Shown piece by piece: positions 16,511 to 24,417 of a stretch of DNA of 64,000 nt. Position 1 is the stretch's first letter; each line of letters begins with the position of its first letter. The DNA lies in NCBI GenBank assembly GCA_036752825.1, contig DAIORV010000004.1:1-64000 (forward strand), written 5' to 3'. A program made the translations under genes and the position numbers. A model generated the notes under the pieces. The model was not told the origin of the DNA and made no database searches. It saw nothing but the letters and a program-made list of their open reading frames with translations. Origin of the DNA: UBA5177 sp002413265. Lineage in GTDB: Bacteria; Chloroflexota; UBA5177.

Positions 16511-17114
16511 GATGATCTCCTGCCGTGAACGGGGGGTGAAGCGTGATCGAGGGAAGAGGCGGGACGGGCACCCGCAGCGAGAATAGGTGCAGATCACTTG
16601 GCGGCCAGTACGAGACCCAGGCCTTGCCGATTATGTACTGCTTGGGCAGCCAACGCCACAGATGAGAGTCCTGGCTGTCGTTCCTGTTGTCCCCGAGAAC
16701 GAAATAATCGTTCGGCGGCACCTTTGCGGCAGGGAAATCGTAGGTGGGTCGGTGGTACTGATCGATATATGGCTCGATCAGCTTCTTCCCGTTGATCCAC
16801 ACATAGTCGTTGTGCACGGCGACCGTCTCTCCCGGCAATCCAATCACACGTTTGATGAAGTCGGCGTCGGGTCGCCCGGCAGGGGTCGCATGAAACACTA
16901 TGATGTCTCCCCGTGACGGCTTCCCAATCATGTAGTCCACCTTATTCACGAGAATGTACTCGCTGTTGTGGAGATTCGGGGACATTGAGTCGCCCTCGAC
17001 CTTGAAGTTTTGGAGGGCGACCCGCACCACGAGAAATATGGCGATGGTCAGGACTGCCGTTTCAAGAAGCTCTCGAACAATGCCGCGGCGACCTAACAGC
17101 TCCAGCCTCCCCAA
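16503..17114 (-). CDS. lepB: Signal peptidase I
   Basis: 203 residues. One N-terminal membrane anchor (TAVLTIAIFLVVRVALQNF) is followed by box B with the nucleophile serine (VEGDSMSPNL), box C, box D with the general-base lysine (DADFIKRVIGLPGE) and box E (FVLGDNRNDSQDSHLW). It cleaves secretory signal peptides outside the membrane. The start is an unusual TTG at 17114; no better start is available before the membrane helix. A promoter lies just upstream. Confidence 0.92.
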   Translation of the reverse strand: MGRLELLGRRGIVRELLETAVLTIAIFLVVRVALQNFKVEGDSMSPNLHNSEYILVNKVDYMIGKPSRGDIIVFHATPAGRPDADFIKRVIGLPGETVAVHNDYVWINGKKLIEPYIDQYHRPTYDFPAAKVPPNDYFVLGDNRNDSQDSHLWRWLPKQYIIGKAWVSYWPPSDLHLFSLRVPVPPLPSITLHPPFTAGDHHG

Positions 17115-17145
17115 TACCTAGCGACGCTACTACCTAGTAATGCTA

Positions 17146-17174
17146 AGTATAAGAGCCACGCGTCCATTCCGCAA
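17146..17174 (-). promoter_or_regulatory. Promoter for lepB-padR-HAAS
   Basis: On the minus strand TTGCGG (17169-17174), 17-base spacer, TATACT (17146-17151), about 30 bases before the lepB start. Confidence 0.55.
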
Positions 17175-17204
17175 GCCGAAACCGCTTGGAGTTCAACAGT
17201 GGCA

Positions 17205-18461
17205 CTACTTCTTGGGTTTGGCGGTGGCCTTCGGCTTGGCGCCGACTGTTGAAACCGCGACCGGAGTTGTCACGACCGCCGGACTTGTCGCCTGAGTCAG
17301 TGGATTCACCGTGGGAATTTCATTCTGACCGGGCAGATCGGCCGCCTTGATGAACTTTTGAACGCCAAGGACCGCTTGCTGCTTTTGCAGCCACGTCCCG
17401 TACGCGGTTTGCTGCTCTTGCGTAAGAGCGCTGCCGGTGACCTTGGCCTTCTCTCGTCCGGTGACCTTGATGATGTGCCAACCGTATTGGCTGTGCACCA
17501 ACCGGATCTCTCCCACCTTCATCGAGAAAGCAGCCTTGTCGAACGGAGCCACCATCGTGTGTGGCGCAAAGTAGCCCAGATCTCCGCCGACCTTCGCGCT
17601 GGCCTTGTCTATCGAATACTTTTGGGCCAGCGCGGCAAAGTTTGCGCCGTGCTGGGCCTTCGCCAGCAGCTGCTGTGCGAGCGTTTTGCTCTTGACCAGG
17701 ATGTGACTGGCTCGCACTTTGGTGGTGAAGCGATTTACGGTCTTTCCGACGGCAGTCTGGATCTTGGTCTGAAGAATCTGGGCAGTGACGATCTGTTGCA
17801 GCTCACCGTATGACAGTTCTGAGTCCGAGAGGAACTTGTTGAAATAATCCTTGCCGCCTTGCGATTTCTTCACGTCTGTCATAGCCTTGGAGACTTCGGA
17901 CGGCTTCAGCGTGACGCCGGCCGCGTGGTAGCGCTGTAAAGCCGTCTGAGCATCCAGCAGCTCGGTAAGAGAGCCGGAAGTCAACGACTGGAGCTGGCTT
18001 TGGGCCTGGCTAATCTGCTGCTGCACCAGCGATAGCTGAGCGGCATTCTTGGCGCCGGTGAGCTGCGCTTCCTGCTGTTGAAGCGTCGAAATGTTGGATT
18101 GCAGCTGCAGACTCTGAAAGTGCACGAAGCGCTTGAAATAACCGGTTGAAATCGTATACGAACCGATCTTTGCTACCGGCTTGGAGTTCGCCTGACTCTG
18201 CTGGATGGGCGTGATTACGTTGTCCCAGAGCAATCCCCACCCCAGGATGGCTGCCACGATGACCGCCAGCGCGATGCCCCCAAAGAGCGCAACGCGCTCC
18301 TTCATCATTTCCCGCTCGCGGTGATTTAGCTCTCCACCTAGGCCGAAAAGGAATGGCCGTCGTTCCGGTTCGTTGATAACGGTGGGGACCCGACGCTGCG
18401 GCGCTCTCCGCTTTCGACGGGAGATGCCGTCCGATTGCGCCTCGTCTGATTGCGTGCTCAC
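17205..18461 (-). CDS. Membrane-anchored parvulin-type peptidyl-prolyl isomerase (SurA/PrsA-like)
   Basis: 418 residues. A ~50-residue basic cytoplasmic tail precedes one membrane helix (FGGIALAVIVAAILGWGLLW, about 59-78), then an extracytoplasmic SurA-N-like chaperone region with a Gln/Leu/Ser-rich coiled coil, then a parvulin domain (KVRASHILVKSK, GGDLGYFAPHTMVAPFDKAAF, YGWHIIKVTG). The C-terminal tail is Ala/Thr/Lys-rich. It likely folds secreted proteins after signal peptidase cleavage. It lies between lepB and the rpsF-ssb-rpsR group. Confidence 0.88.
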   Translation of the reverse strand: MSTQSDEAQSDGISRRKRRAPQRRVPTVINEPERRPFLFGLGGELNHREREMMKERVALFGGIALAVIVAAILGWGLLWDNVITPIQQSQANSKPVAKIGSYTISTGYFKRFVHFQSLQLQSNISTLQQQEAQLTGAKNAAQLSLVQQQISQAQSQLQSLTSGSLTELLDAQTALQRYHAAGVTLKPSEVSKAMTDVKKSQGGKDYFNKFLSDSELSYGELQQIVTAQILQTKIQTAVGKTVNRFTTKVRASHILVKSKTLAQQLLAKAQHGANFAALAQKYSIDKASAKVGGDLGYFAPHTMVAPFDKAAFSMKVGEIRLVHSQYGWHIIKVTGREKAKVTGSALTQEQQTAYGTWLQKQQAVLGVQKFIKAADLPGQNEIPTVNPLTQATSPAVVTTPVAVSTVGAKPKATAKPKK

Positions 18462-18485
18462 TCGTACTCCTGGATGTCGCTGTGC

Positions 18486-18815
18486 CTATAGACCAATGCG
18501 GTTTGCTTGCTCGGGTGTGTACGGAAGAAGTGCCAGCAAGCGGGCACGTTTTATTGCCATGGTTAGACGTCGCTGATGCTTTGCGCAGGTGCCCTTCTTG
18601 CGCCGAGGCTCGATTTTGCCTCGCTCCGATATGTACCTGCGTAGTCGCGCCAGATCCTTGTAGTCGATCTCTTGAACGCGGTCGACGCAGAACTCGCAGA
18701 CCTTTCGACGGTTGTAGCTGCGGTAGTCTCGCCGCGGACGTCCGCCTTCGGGTCGCCCCTGCGAACCATGTCCTTCGCGCGGTGGACCGCCCTGGCCGGG
18801 TGCATAACTAGCCAA
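18486..18815 (-). CDS. rpsR: 30S ribosomal protein S18
   Basis: 109 residues, longer than the usual ~75 because of a Gly/Arg-rich N-terminal extension of about 33 residues. The conserved core is RKVCEFC, IDYKDLARLRRYI, GKIEPRRKKGTCAKHQ and AIKRARLLALLPY; the cysteine set is that of the zinc-binding (C+) form. Last gene of rpsF-ssb-rpsR. Confidence 0.96.
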   Translation of the reverse strand: MASYAPGQGGPPREGHGSQGRPEGGRPRRDYRSYNRRKVCEFCVDRVQEIDYKDLARLRRYISERGKIEPRRKKGTCAKHQRRLTMAIKRARLLALLPYTPEQANRIGL

Positions 18816-18842
18816 CGATTCCTCCTGAAGTCATAGGAAGCC

Positions 18843-19268
18843 CTAGAAAGGCATGGTATCCAAGTCGTCGCCGGCCGGCGTGGCCGCGGCGGTAAACTCG
18901 TCGCCCGACGGCGGCGGCGCAGAGCCCTGGTCCCCACGAGAGCCCAGCATCTGCATCTCGCTCGCGACAAGCTTCGTTCTATAGCGCTTTTCGCCGGTGT
19001 TCTTATCGTCCCAAGACTCCGTGCGCTGCCGACCCTCGATGTAGACCTGCTTGCCCTTTGAAAGGTATTGGTTCGTAATCTCAGCCAGTTTGTTCCAGCA
19101 TTCGACGTTGAACCATTCGGTCTCCTCGCGGCTCTCTCCTTCGGCACTCTTCCAGTTCCGGCTCACGGCAACGCTGAACGAAGTTACCGCGGCGCCGCTG
19201 GGTGTATAGCGCATCTCCGGGTCGCGTCCGAGGTTTCCGACGATGATGACCTTGTTGATCCCTGCCAT
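18843..19268 (-). CDS. ssb: Single-stranded DNA-binding protein
   Basis: 141 residues: OB fold (INKVIIVGNLGRDPEMRYT ... FSVAVSRNW ... VECWNKLAE ... GKQVYIEGRQRTESW), a short Gly/Ala/Pro linker and an acidic tip ending DDLDTMPF that recruits replication and repair partners. Central gene of the conserved rpsF-ssb-rpsR operon. Confidence 0.96.
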   Translation of the reverse strand: MAGINKVIIVGNLGRDPEMRYTPSGAAVTSFSVAVSRNWKSAEGESREETEWFNVECWNKLAEITNQYLSKGKQVYIEGRQRTESWDDKNTGEKRYRTKLVASEMQMLGSRGDQGSAPPPSGDEFTAAATPAGDDLDTMPF

Positions 19269-19273
19269 ACCTC

Positions 19274-19822
19274 TTACTCCTCTGACTCGGTCGCCGTCGC
19301 TGCGGCCACGGGCTCGTCTACTTCGAGCTCTGCGACAGCCTCTATCGGGACAGCTGATTCTTGATCCTGCTCCTCGCCAATTCCCCCGGCAGTTTCCGCC
19401 TCCGGTAAAGGAGTAGAAGCCTCATCAGGCATCGATTCATTGGCAGCTTCGCCGACCGGCGTTTGCTCCTGTGGCGGCTGCGCGGCCACTTGGGGTTGCC
19501 GCGCGCGCTGCTGAACCTGCTGCACCTGTAGATCTGTTGCACGAACCACCAGGTAGCGCAGCACGTTTTCGTTGAGCTTCAACCCGTTCTCGAACGAGCG
19601 CAGCGCCTGTCCGTCCATTCGAAAGACGGTCGTAACGTAGTACCCGTCACTGAATTCCTTGATGGGGTACGCCATTCGGCGGCGCGGCGGGTTCCATGGC
19701 GCCGTGGCGACCACGTCTCCACCTGTTGACTCCACGCGCCCGATCACCGTTTCCACGGCGGCGCGCGTCTCCTCCTCGTCTCGATCCGGCCGGACGATGA
19801 AGGTCATCTCATACGGGTTCAA
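19274..19822 (-). CDS. rpsF: 30S ribosomal protein S6 with long acidic C-terminal extension
   Basis: 182 residues. Residues 1-95 are standard S6 (MNPYEMTFIVRPDRDEE, PWNPPRRRMAYPIKEFSDGYYVT). The remaining ~85 residues are rich in Gln, Glu, Ala and Pro, well beyond the usual length; similar acidic tails occur in some other bacteria. First gene of rpsF-ssb-rpsR; a foldable leader precedes it. Confidence 0.95.
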   Translation of the reverse strand: MNPYEMTFIVRPDRDEEETRAAVETVIGRVESTGGDVVATAPWNPPRRRMAYPIKEFSDGYYVTTVFRMDGQALRSFENGLKLNENVLRYLVVRATDLQVQQVQQRARQPQVAAQPPQEQTPVGEAANESMPDEASTPLPEAETAGGIGEEQDQESAVPIEAVAELEVDEPVAAATATESEE

Positions 19823-19858
19823 GGGCCCTCCTTCCCTCGGTGCACGTCCTGAGTCAAC

Positions 19859-19909
19859 GGAGAATCTCCGGCCCAGAACAGGAAGTAAGCCCCAGCTCGT
19901 GGGGCCGGT
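19859..19909 (-). promoter_or_regulatory. Structured leader upstream of rpsF
   Basis: Three pairings lie in the mutL-rpsF gap: a hairpin GCCCCA/TGGGGC (19890-19906), a longer-range pairing CCGGCCC/GGGCCGG (19869-19875 with 19903-19909) that excludes it, and CGGAG AAT CTCCG (19859-19871). S6/S18-binding leaders with a CCG-containing stem regulate this operon in many bacteria; the mutually exclusive folds here fit such a role, but the consensus was not computed. The hairpin could alternatively end mutL transcripts. Confidence 0.4.
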
Positions 19910-19948
19910 CCTAGTCTAGCAAAGAGTTGACGCAGCCGGAAAGGGTAG

Positions 19949-21646
19949 CTAGCGCCGGCCGAACTCTCGCTCCAATTGCGTGTGGCTGAGATGGATCATC
20001 GTTGGGCGCCCGTGCGGACAGGTGGCGGGTCTCGCCGTACTCTCCAGTTGCGTCACCAGCTCGCGCATCTCCTCTACGTCGAGACTCGCTCCGGCCTTCA
20101 CGGCTGCCTTGCAAGCCAGCGCGGCAAGAGCCCGTTCCCGAGCTGCTCCCGGTTCGGAAAGGTTTTCAAGCTCTGTGAGGACCTCCGACACGAGGTCTCC
20201 GACCTTTGTCCTCGCAGCCGCGGTGGGCACGGACCGAACCAGGCAGGCATCGGATCCGAATGGTTCCAGATCGAACCCAGCTCGCTTGAGCAGACCAGCA
20301 TTCACCTCCAGCGCCTCAATCTGTCCCGGGTTCAGCTCCACCGGAGCGGGCTCCAGCAGCGATTGCGAGCTGACGTCACCGACCTCCAACTCGGCATCAA
20401 AACGATCGAAGAGGACGCGCTCGTGTGCTGCATGCTGGTCGATCATGTAGAGCCCGCTGGGGCCCTCCGCCACAATGAAAGTCGCATTGGCTTGACCAAA
20501 AATTCGCAGCGCGGGCATCGCGCGGATCTCGGGAATCGCCGCCTGCACTTGGTCCAGTGTCTGTAGAAGGCCGAAGGGTATCTGTTCATCCGCACTGCTT
20601 GGCTGGTCTCCGTTGGTGGTGACCGGTTCGAGGCGGTTCTCACCAAACCTGTGCTCCGTTAGTGCGGCCTCTACCGCGCGATGAAGCGCTCCGTGCACCT
20701 CTCGCTCGCGTGCGAAGCGGACCTCGCTTTTCGACGGATGAATGTTCGGGTCGACCTCGTTGGGGGGCACGGTGAGGTGCACCGCGGCAACGGGATATCG
20801 CCCACTCATGAGGAACCCGCTGAAGGCCTGGGTCAAGGCGAAGATCAGGCTCCTGTTGGCTACCGAGCGACCGTTGACGAAAATGTGAATCAAGGACCTG
20901 TTCTGACGCGAAAGATTGGGCTTGCCGACTATGCCCTCGACAACAATCCCTTGCTCCTCCCTGAAGACCGGCATCATGCTCTTGCTGGTCACTGCTCCAA
21001 AAACCTCTGGCGCCACATCCTCTAACCTGCCCGATCCAGGGCTCGAAAATGTGCTGACCCCGTCGAGAGCCAAGGTGAATTGAACGTCGGGGTGGGCCAG
21101 GGCATGCCTCATCACCACGCCGGCAATCTGCCCGCCCTCGGCCCTCAATGAGCGCACGAATGTGCGGCGCGCGGGAACGTTGGAGAACAGATCTGAGACG
21201 GTGATGCGCGTGCCCCTCGGGGCCGCGCACGGGGACGGAGCCGCGGGTTCGCCAAAGGCAATCGAAAAGCGCGTGCCGGTGGCTTCCTCCTCCGTCCGCG
21301 TCTGCACTTCTACACGAGAGATCGCGGCGATCGACGGCAGGGCTTCGCCTCTGAATCCGAGAGAGGAGAGGCGTTGGAGATCGTCCAGATCTCGGATCTT
21401 GCTAGTAGCATGCGACCGGAAGGCCAGCGCGAGCTCATCGCGCGGCATGCCGGCGCCGTCGTCGACCACACGAATGGTCTTGAGCCCGGCGTCCTCGACT
21501 TCCACGGCTATGCGCTTCGCCCCCGCATCCAGCGCGTTGTCGAGCAGCTCGCGCACTGCTGAAGCAGGTCTCTCGACCACTTCGCCGGCAGCGATCTTGA
21601 GTGCGAGATCGGGCGACATCACTTGAATGGGCATGCGAACGGTCAT
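19949..21646 (-). CDS. mutL: DNA mismatch repair protein MutL
   Basis: 565 residues. The N-terminal GHKL ATPase is complete (AAGEVVERPASAVRELLDNALDAG, VDDGAGM, LGFRGEALPSI, FVNGRSV). The C-terminal dimerisation domain carries DQHAAHERVLF, ACKAAVKAG and CPHGRPT, features of the endonuclease-type MutL of bacteria lacking MutH; the last acid of the DQHA motif is Asp rather than the usual Glu. The ATG at 21646 overlaps the folP stop as ATGA. No mutS in the window. Confidence 0.95.
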   Translation of the reverse strand: MTVRMPIQVMSPDLALKIAAGEVVERPASAVRELLDNALDAGAKRIAVEVEDAGLKTIRVVDDGAGMPRDELALAFRSHATSKIRDLDDLQRLSSLGFRGEALPSIAAISRVEVQTRTEEEATGTRFSIAFGEPAAPSPCAAPRGTRITVSDLFSNVPARRTFVRSLRAEGGQIAGVVMRHALAHPDVQFTLALDGVSTFSSPGSGRLEDVAPEVFGAVTSKSMMPVFREEQGIVVEGIVGKPNLSRQNRSLIHIFVNGRSVANRSLIFALTQAFSGFLMSGRYPVAAVHLTVPPNEVDPNIHPSKSEVRFAREREVHGALHRAVEAALTEHRFGENRLEPVTTNGDQPSSADEQIPFGLLQTLDQVQAAIPEIRAMPALRIFGQANATFIVAEGPSGLYMIDQHAAHERVLFDRFDAELEVGDVSSQSLLEPAPVELNPGQIEALEVNAGLLKRAGFDLEPFGSDACLVRSVPTAAARTKVGDLVSEVLTELENLSEPGAARERALAALACKAAVKAGASLDVEEMRELVTQLESTARPATCPHGRPTMIHLSHTQLEREFGRR

Positions 21647-22488
21647 GTTTTCGGCTCAACCAATTCCGGGTGCCTGGTCGCTTCAGTCATGTCGACCACT
21701 CTTCGCGTGGCTTTTACGTCGTGCGTTCGAACCATTCGAGCACCTTGTAGCACTCCCCAAGCCGCCATGGCCAGAGAACCTTCCAGCCGAGAATCGACAG
21801 CCTCGCCCAACACGTCGCCGATGAATTTTTTTCGTGATACCGCCAATAAGAGCGGAAACGGCAAGGCGGCCAGGCGATGGAGGTTGCTTAGAAGCTCCAC
21901 GTCCTGCCTGGTCGTCTTGCCGAACCCAGGACCAGGGTCGATGATGATTCTCCGGCCATCGATTCCGTCGGCCATGCACTCCGCAGCTCGCTCTCGAAGA
22001 AAAGCTTCAACCTCCCCGACTACATCCTCATAACGCGGACGTGGATTCGCCACACGGGGCCGTCCCTTGATGTGCATGATGACGATGGCTGCCCCTGTGT
22101 CGGCCGCGACTCGCCGCATCTCGACATCCTCGAAACCCCCGATGCTATTGACTATTTCCGCACCGCACTCAACTGCTTGCCTGGCCACTTCCGGCTTGAA
22201 AGTGTCGACAGATAGAGGAAGTCCTATCGAATTTGCCACTGCCTCGATAACCGGAATCACTCTGCTCAGCTCTTCCTCGACTGAAACACGAGGTCCTGGG
22301 CCAGCTTTCTCTCCGCCTATGTCTATTATGTCGGCGCCCTCGAACGCCATCTCTACCGCGCGGCGCTGCGCTTTGTCCAAACCGGCGAATTTGCCCTGGT
22401 CGTAAAAGGAATCGGGCGTCGTATTCAGGATGCCCATTACTGCGACGCGCTCAAGGGAGAGAGTTCTGTCGGGAAGGTCAATCTCCAA
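21643..22488 (-). CDS. folP: Dihydropteroate synthase
   Basis: 281 residues. It joins p-aminobenzoate to dihydropterin pyrophosphate in folate synthesis and is the sulfonamide target. Signatures: MGILNTTPDSFYD (pterin loop), ADIIDIGGEKAGPG, LSVDTFKPEVA, ARMVRTHDV at the end, and IIIDPGPGFGK. The usual GGESTRPG loop reads GGEKAGPG, a visible departure from the commonest form. It overlaps a gene of unknown function upstream (11 bases) and mutL downstream (4 bases). folE lies nearby across a tRNA gene. Confidence 0.92.
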   Translation of the reverse strand: MEIDLPDRTLSLERVAVMGILNTTPDSFYDQGKFAGLDKAQRRAVEMAFEGADIIDIGGEKAGPGPRVSVEEELSRVIPVIEAVANSIGLPLSVDTFKPEVARQAVECGAEIVNSIGGFEDVEMRRVAADTGAAIVIMHIKGRPRVANPRPRYEDVVGEVEAFLRERAAECMADGIDGRRIIIDPGPGFGKTTRQDVELLSNLHRLAALPFPLLLAVSRKKFIGDVLGEAVDSRLEGSLAMAAWGVLQGARMVRTHDVKATRRVVDMTEATRHPELVEPKT

Positions 22489-23194
22489 ACGCGTCTATCT
22501 CTCGGTCGATTCGCTCCAGGTCCAGGTAATCCTCGCGCAAGAGCTTGTAACACCGTTCCAGATAGAGTTCGGCGAGCCGTTGTCCTTCCTCACCGGGGCG
22601 TTGAGCGGCCCTCGTCAGCTGCAATACCCTGTACTTTGCCGGGAGGGTATCGGCGAGCAGACGCATCTGGTCCGTCACCTCGGTATCACCGCGTCCGGTC
22701 CTGACGGAGTCTCTGAGCCGCCCTACCAGTGACGTCAGCTCGCGGATTTTATCCGCCTCGCTCAGGCCGTCGTAGCGAGAGGTTTCCGGGACCGGAACCG
22801 GTGCCTGCGGGTCGGGCACCGTTGACTGTTGGTAGAGGTCTCCGTATTGCGTGGCAACTTCGGCAATCTCCGGCATCAAAAGCGCAGCGGACGAGACCAC
22901 GATATTTCCTGCAAAGATCAGGTCGTCGTGGCGTCGCTCCGCCAGAGCCATTAGATACTCGACGCTGGGCACGATCTGGGGAAGGGGAGGCATGGGGGTC
23001 GCCATCATTGTGTTGCCGAGATCAAGCCCTTGGAGCAACGGAGCGAGCGCGGGCGGGGTGAAATCGGTGGGGTCGAAAGTAATCGGCGGCACGATGAGAT
23101 ACGAGCCGTACACCTCGCTCTCTCCGGATCGGAAGTACACAAGCGCATGACCTGCCGGAGCGTCTGCGCTGCCGCGTTCAAAAATCAGATTCAT
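22478..23194 (-). CDS. Conserved-looking hypothetical protein in the folP-mutL operon
   Basis: 238 residues, no signal peptide or membrane segment. I do not recognise the family. The first ~60 residues read as beta strands (GHALVYFRSGESEVYGSYLIVPPITFD), then a Pro/Met-rich turn (ATPMPPLPQIVPSVEYL), a helical middle, a Pro/Val linker and a C-terminal helical bundle (ELTSLVGRLRDSVRT, LLREDYLDLERIDREI). Overlap with folP suggests translational coupling. Confidence 0.7.
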   Translation of the reverse strand: MNLIFERGSADAPAGHALVYFRSGESEVYGSYLIVPPITFDPTDFTPPALAPLLQGLDLGNTMMATPMPPLPQIVPSVEYLMALAERRHDDLIFAGNIVVSSAALLMPEIAEVATQYGDLYQQSTVPDPQAPVPVPETSRYDGLSEADKIRELTSLVGRLRDSVRTGRGDTEVTDQMRLLADTLPAKYRVLQLTRAAQRPGEEGQRLAELYLERCYKLLREDYLDLERIDREIDAFGD

Positions 23195-23215
23195 GCAAGG
23201 TCCAGAAGGCGAAAG

Positions 23216-23290
23216 TGGAGCGGGTGATGGGATTCGAACCCACGGCTTTCTGCTTGGGAAGCAGACACTCTACCACTGAGTTACACCCGC
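23216..23290 (-). tRNA. tRNA-Gly(CCC)
   Basis: 75 nt with encoded CCA. Acceptor GCGGGTG/CACCCGC, discriminator T; anticodon stem TCTGC/GCAGA with loop TTCCCAA, anticodon CCC at 23256-23258 (reads GGG); T arm GTGGG TTCGAAT CCCAT. Lies between folE and the folP operon. Confidence 0.95.
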
Positions 23291-23304
23291 TCGCGGACCA
23301 TCAC

Positions 23305-23333
23305 AGTCTACCGCGCTAGGGTGCCTGCGACAA
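23305..23333 (-). promoter_or_regulatory. Promoter of tRNA-Gly
   Basis: Minus strand TTGTCG (23328-23333), 17-base spacer, TAGACT (23305-23310), 14 bases before the tRNA. Confidence 0.55.
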
Positions 23334-23367
23334 CAAAAATCGCCGGCCTTTAGGACCCCGTGCAGGC

Positions 23368-23964
23368 TCAGTGCGAGGCGATTCCGGCCAGCGTGAGGAA
23401 CTCGCTTCGACTGCGCAAATCATCCCTGAAACAGCCCCGCGTGACGCTCGTGACGATGCTGCTGCCAGGTTTCTTCACGCCGCGCATGAGCATGCACAGA
23501 TGCTGCGCTTCGATGACGACACCGGCACCCAGCGGGTTCAAGCCTTCGACCAATGCGTCTGCGATCTGCGTTGTCATTCGCTCCTGAACCTGGGGGCGCC
23601 GCGCGAAGACATCTGTAACCCGTGCCAGCTTGCTGATGCCCACGATGCGTCCCCTCGGGACGTAGCCGATGTGGGCTACACCGTAGAACGGCAAGAAGTG
23701 GTGCTCGCACATGCTGTAGAACGGAATGTCCCGGGCCACCACCATCTCGTCATACCCTTCCTCAAAACCGGTTTTGAGGATTTCCAGTGGGTCTTGCTGA
23801 AGACCCGAGAACACCTCGGCGTAGAGACGCGAAACCCGGTCGGGTGTGCCGAGCAGGCCCTCTCGTAACGGATCCTCGCCCAGAGCCTCGATGATGTTTC
23901 GGAAGGCATTCGAGATCCGATCGCGATCGACGTCCTCATCGTTTAAGGTTTCTATGAGTGCCAT
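23368..23964 (-). CDS. folE: GTP cyclohydrolase I
   Basis: 198 residues. It converts GTP to dihydroneopterin triphosphate, the first step of folate synthesis. The zinc and catalytic region CEHHFLPFYGVAHIGYVP is intact, with GISKLARVTDVFARRPQVQERMT (split here: GISKLARVTD and RPQVQERMT) and the second zinc cysteine in IEAQHLCMLMRG. Together with folP about 1 kb downstream it supplies the pathway's start and middle steps. Confidence 0.95.
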   Translation of the reverse strand: MALIETLNDEDVDRDRISNAFRNIIEALGEDPLREGLLGTPDRVSRLYAEVFSGLQQDPLEILKTGFEEGYDEMVVARDIPFYSMCEHHFLPFYGVAHIGYVPRGRIVGISKLARVTDVFARRPQVQERMTTQIADALVEGLNPLGAGVVIEAQHLCMLMRGVKKPGSSIVTSVTRGCFRDDLRSRSEFLTLAGIASH

Positions 23965-24071
23965 TCAGCCTCCAGCCGAGCGTAACGACATGGGTTTGTC
24001 ACGAGACTAACCAGTGTTGGTAGCGCGAACCTGCAATGAGCGGCCACGCTCGCCAGGATGCAGGGGCGGAC

Positions 24072-24182
24072 TCAGCCCCTGAGAACGCTAATCACTATCA
24101 AAACAAGGACGGAGCCAAACAGAATCGCAAATGCTGAAAGGATCGGGGCGCGGTCAGCTACCCATGCTCGCAACGAATCCAC
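24072..24182 (-). CDS. Small single-pass membrane protein (36 aa)
   Basis: A GTG start with a near-perfect ribosome site (AAGGAGGA, three bases before the GTG) opens a 36-codon frame. Residues 1-12 are hydrophilic (VDSLRAWVADRA), residues 13-34 are one hydrophobic helix (ILSAFAILFG, then SVLVLIVISVL), and it ends RG. Basic ends on both sides of the helix fit a membrane microprotein. It stands alone between folE and the tRNA-Val promoter. Function unknown. Confidence 0.6.
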   Translation of the reverse strand: MDSLRAWVADRAPILSAFAILFGSVLVLIVISVLRG

Positions 24183-24197
24183 CTCTCCTCCTTTTGA

Positions 24198-24227
24198 TTG
24201 ACCGTATTCTTGGGACCTACGTATACT
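24198..24227 (+). promoter_or_regulatory. Promoter of tRNA-Val
   Basis: TTGACC (24198-24203), 18-base spacer, TATACT (24222-24227), 16 bases before the tRNA. Confidence 0.7.
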
Positions 24228-24243
24228 GGACGGTGCGCAACAC

Positions 24244-24320
24244 GGGCGATTAGCTCAGGCGGCTAGAGCGCTGCGTTGACATCGCAGAGGTCACTGGTTC
24301 AAGTCCAGTATCGCCCACCA
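24244..24320 (+). tRNA. tRNA-Val(GAC)
   Basis: 77 nt with encoded CCA. Acceptor GGGCGAT/ATCGCCC; anticodon stem CTGCG/CGCAG with loop TTGACAT, anticodon GAC at 24278-24280; T arm ACTGG TTCAAGT CCAGT. Own promoter upstream and terminator downstream. Confidence 0.95.
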
Positions 24321-24333
24321 GAGGGCACTTCCG

Positions 24334-24364
24334 GCGGTTGGGTCACGGGGCCCGACCGCTTTTT
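24334..24364 (+). terminator. Rho-independent terminator after tRNA-Val
   Basis: Nine-pair stem GCGGTTGGG/CCCGACCGC (one G-U pair, loop TCACGGGG) followed by TTTTT. Confidence 0.8.
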
Positions 24365-24417
24365 CATACAGACCTAGAACCAGCTCATTAGTTAAGCATT
24401 TAGCTTTAGAGGCATTC

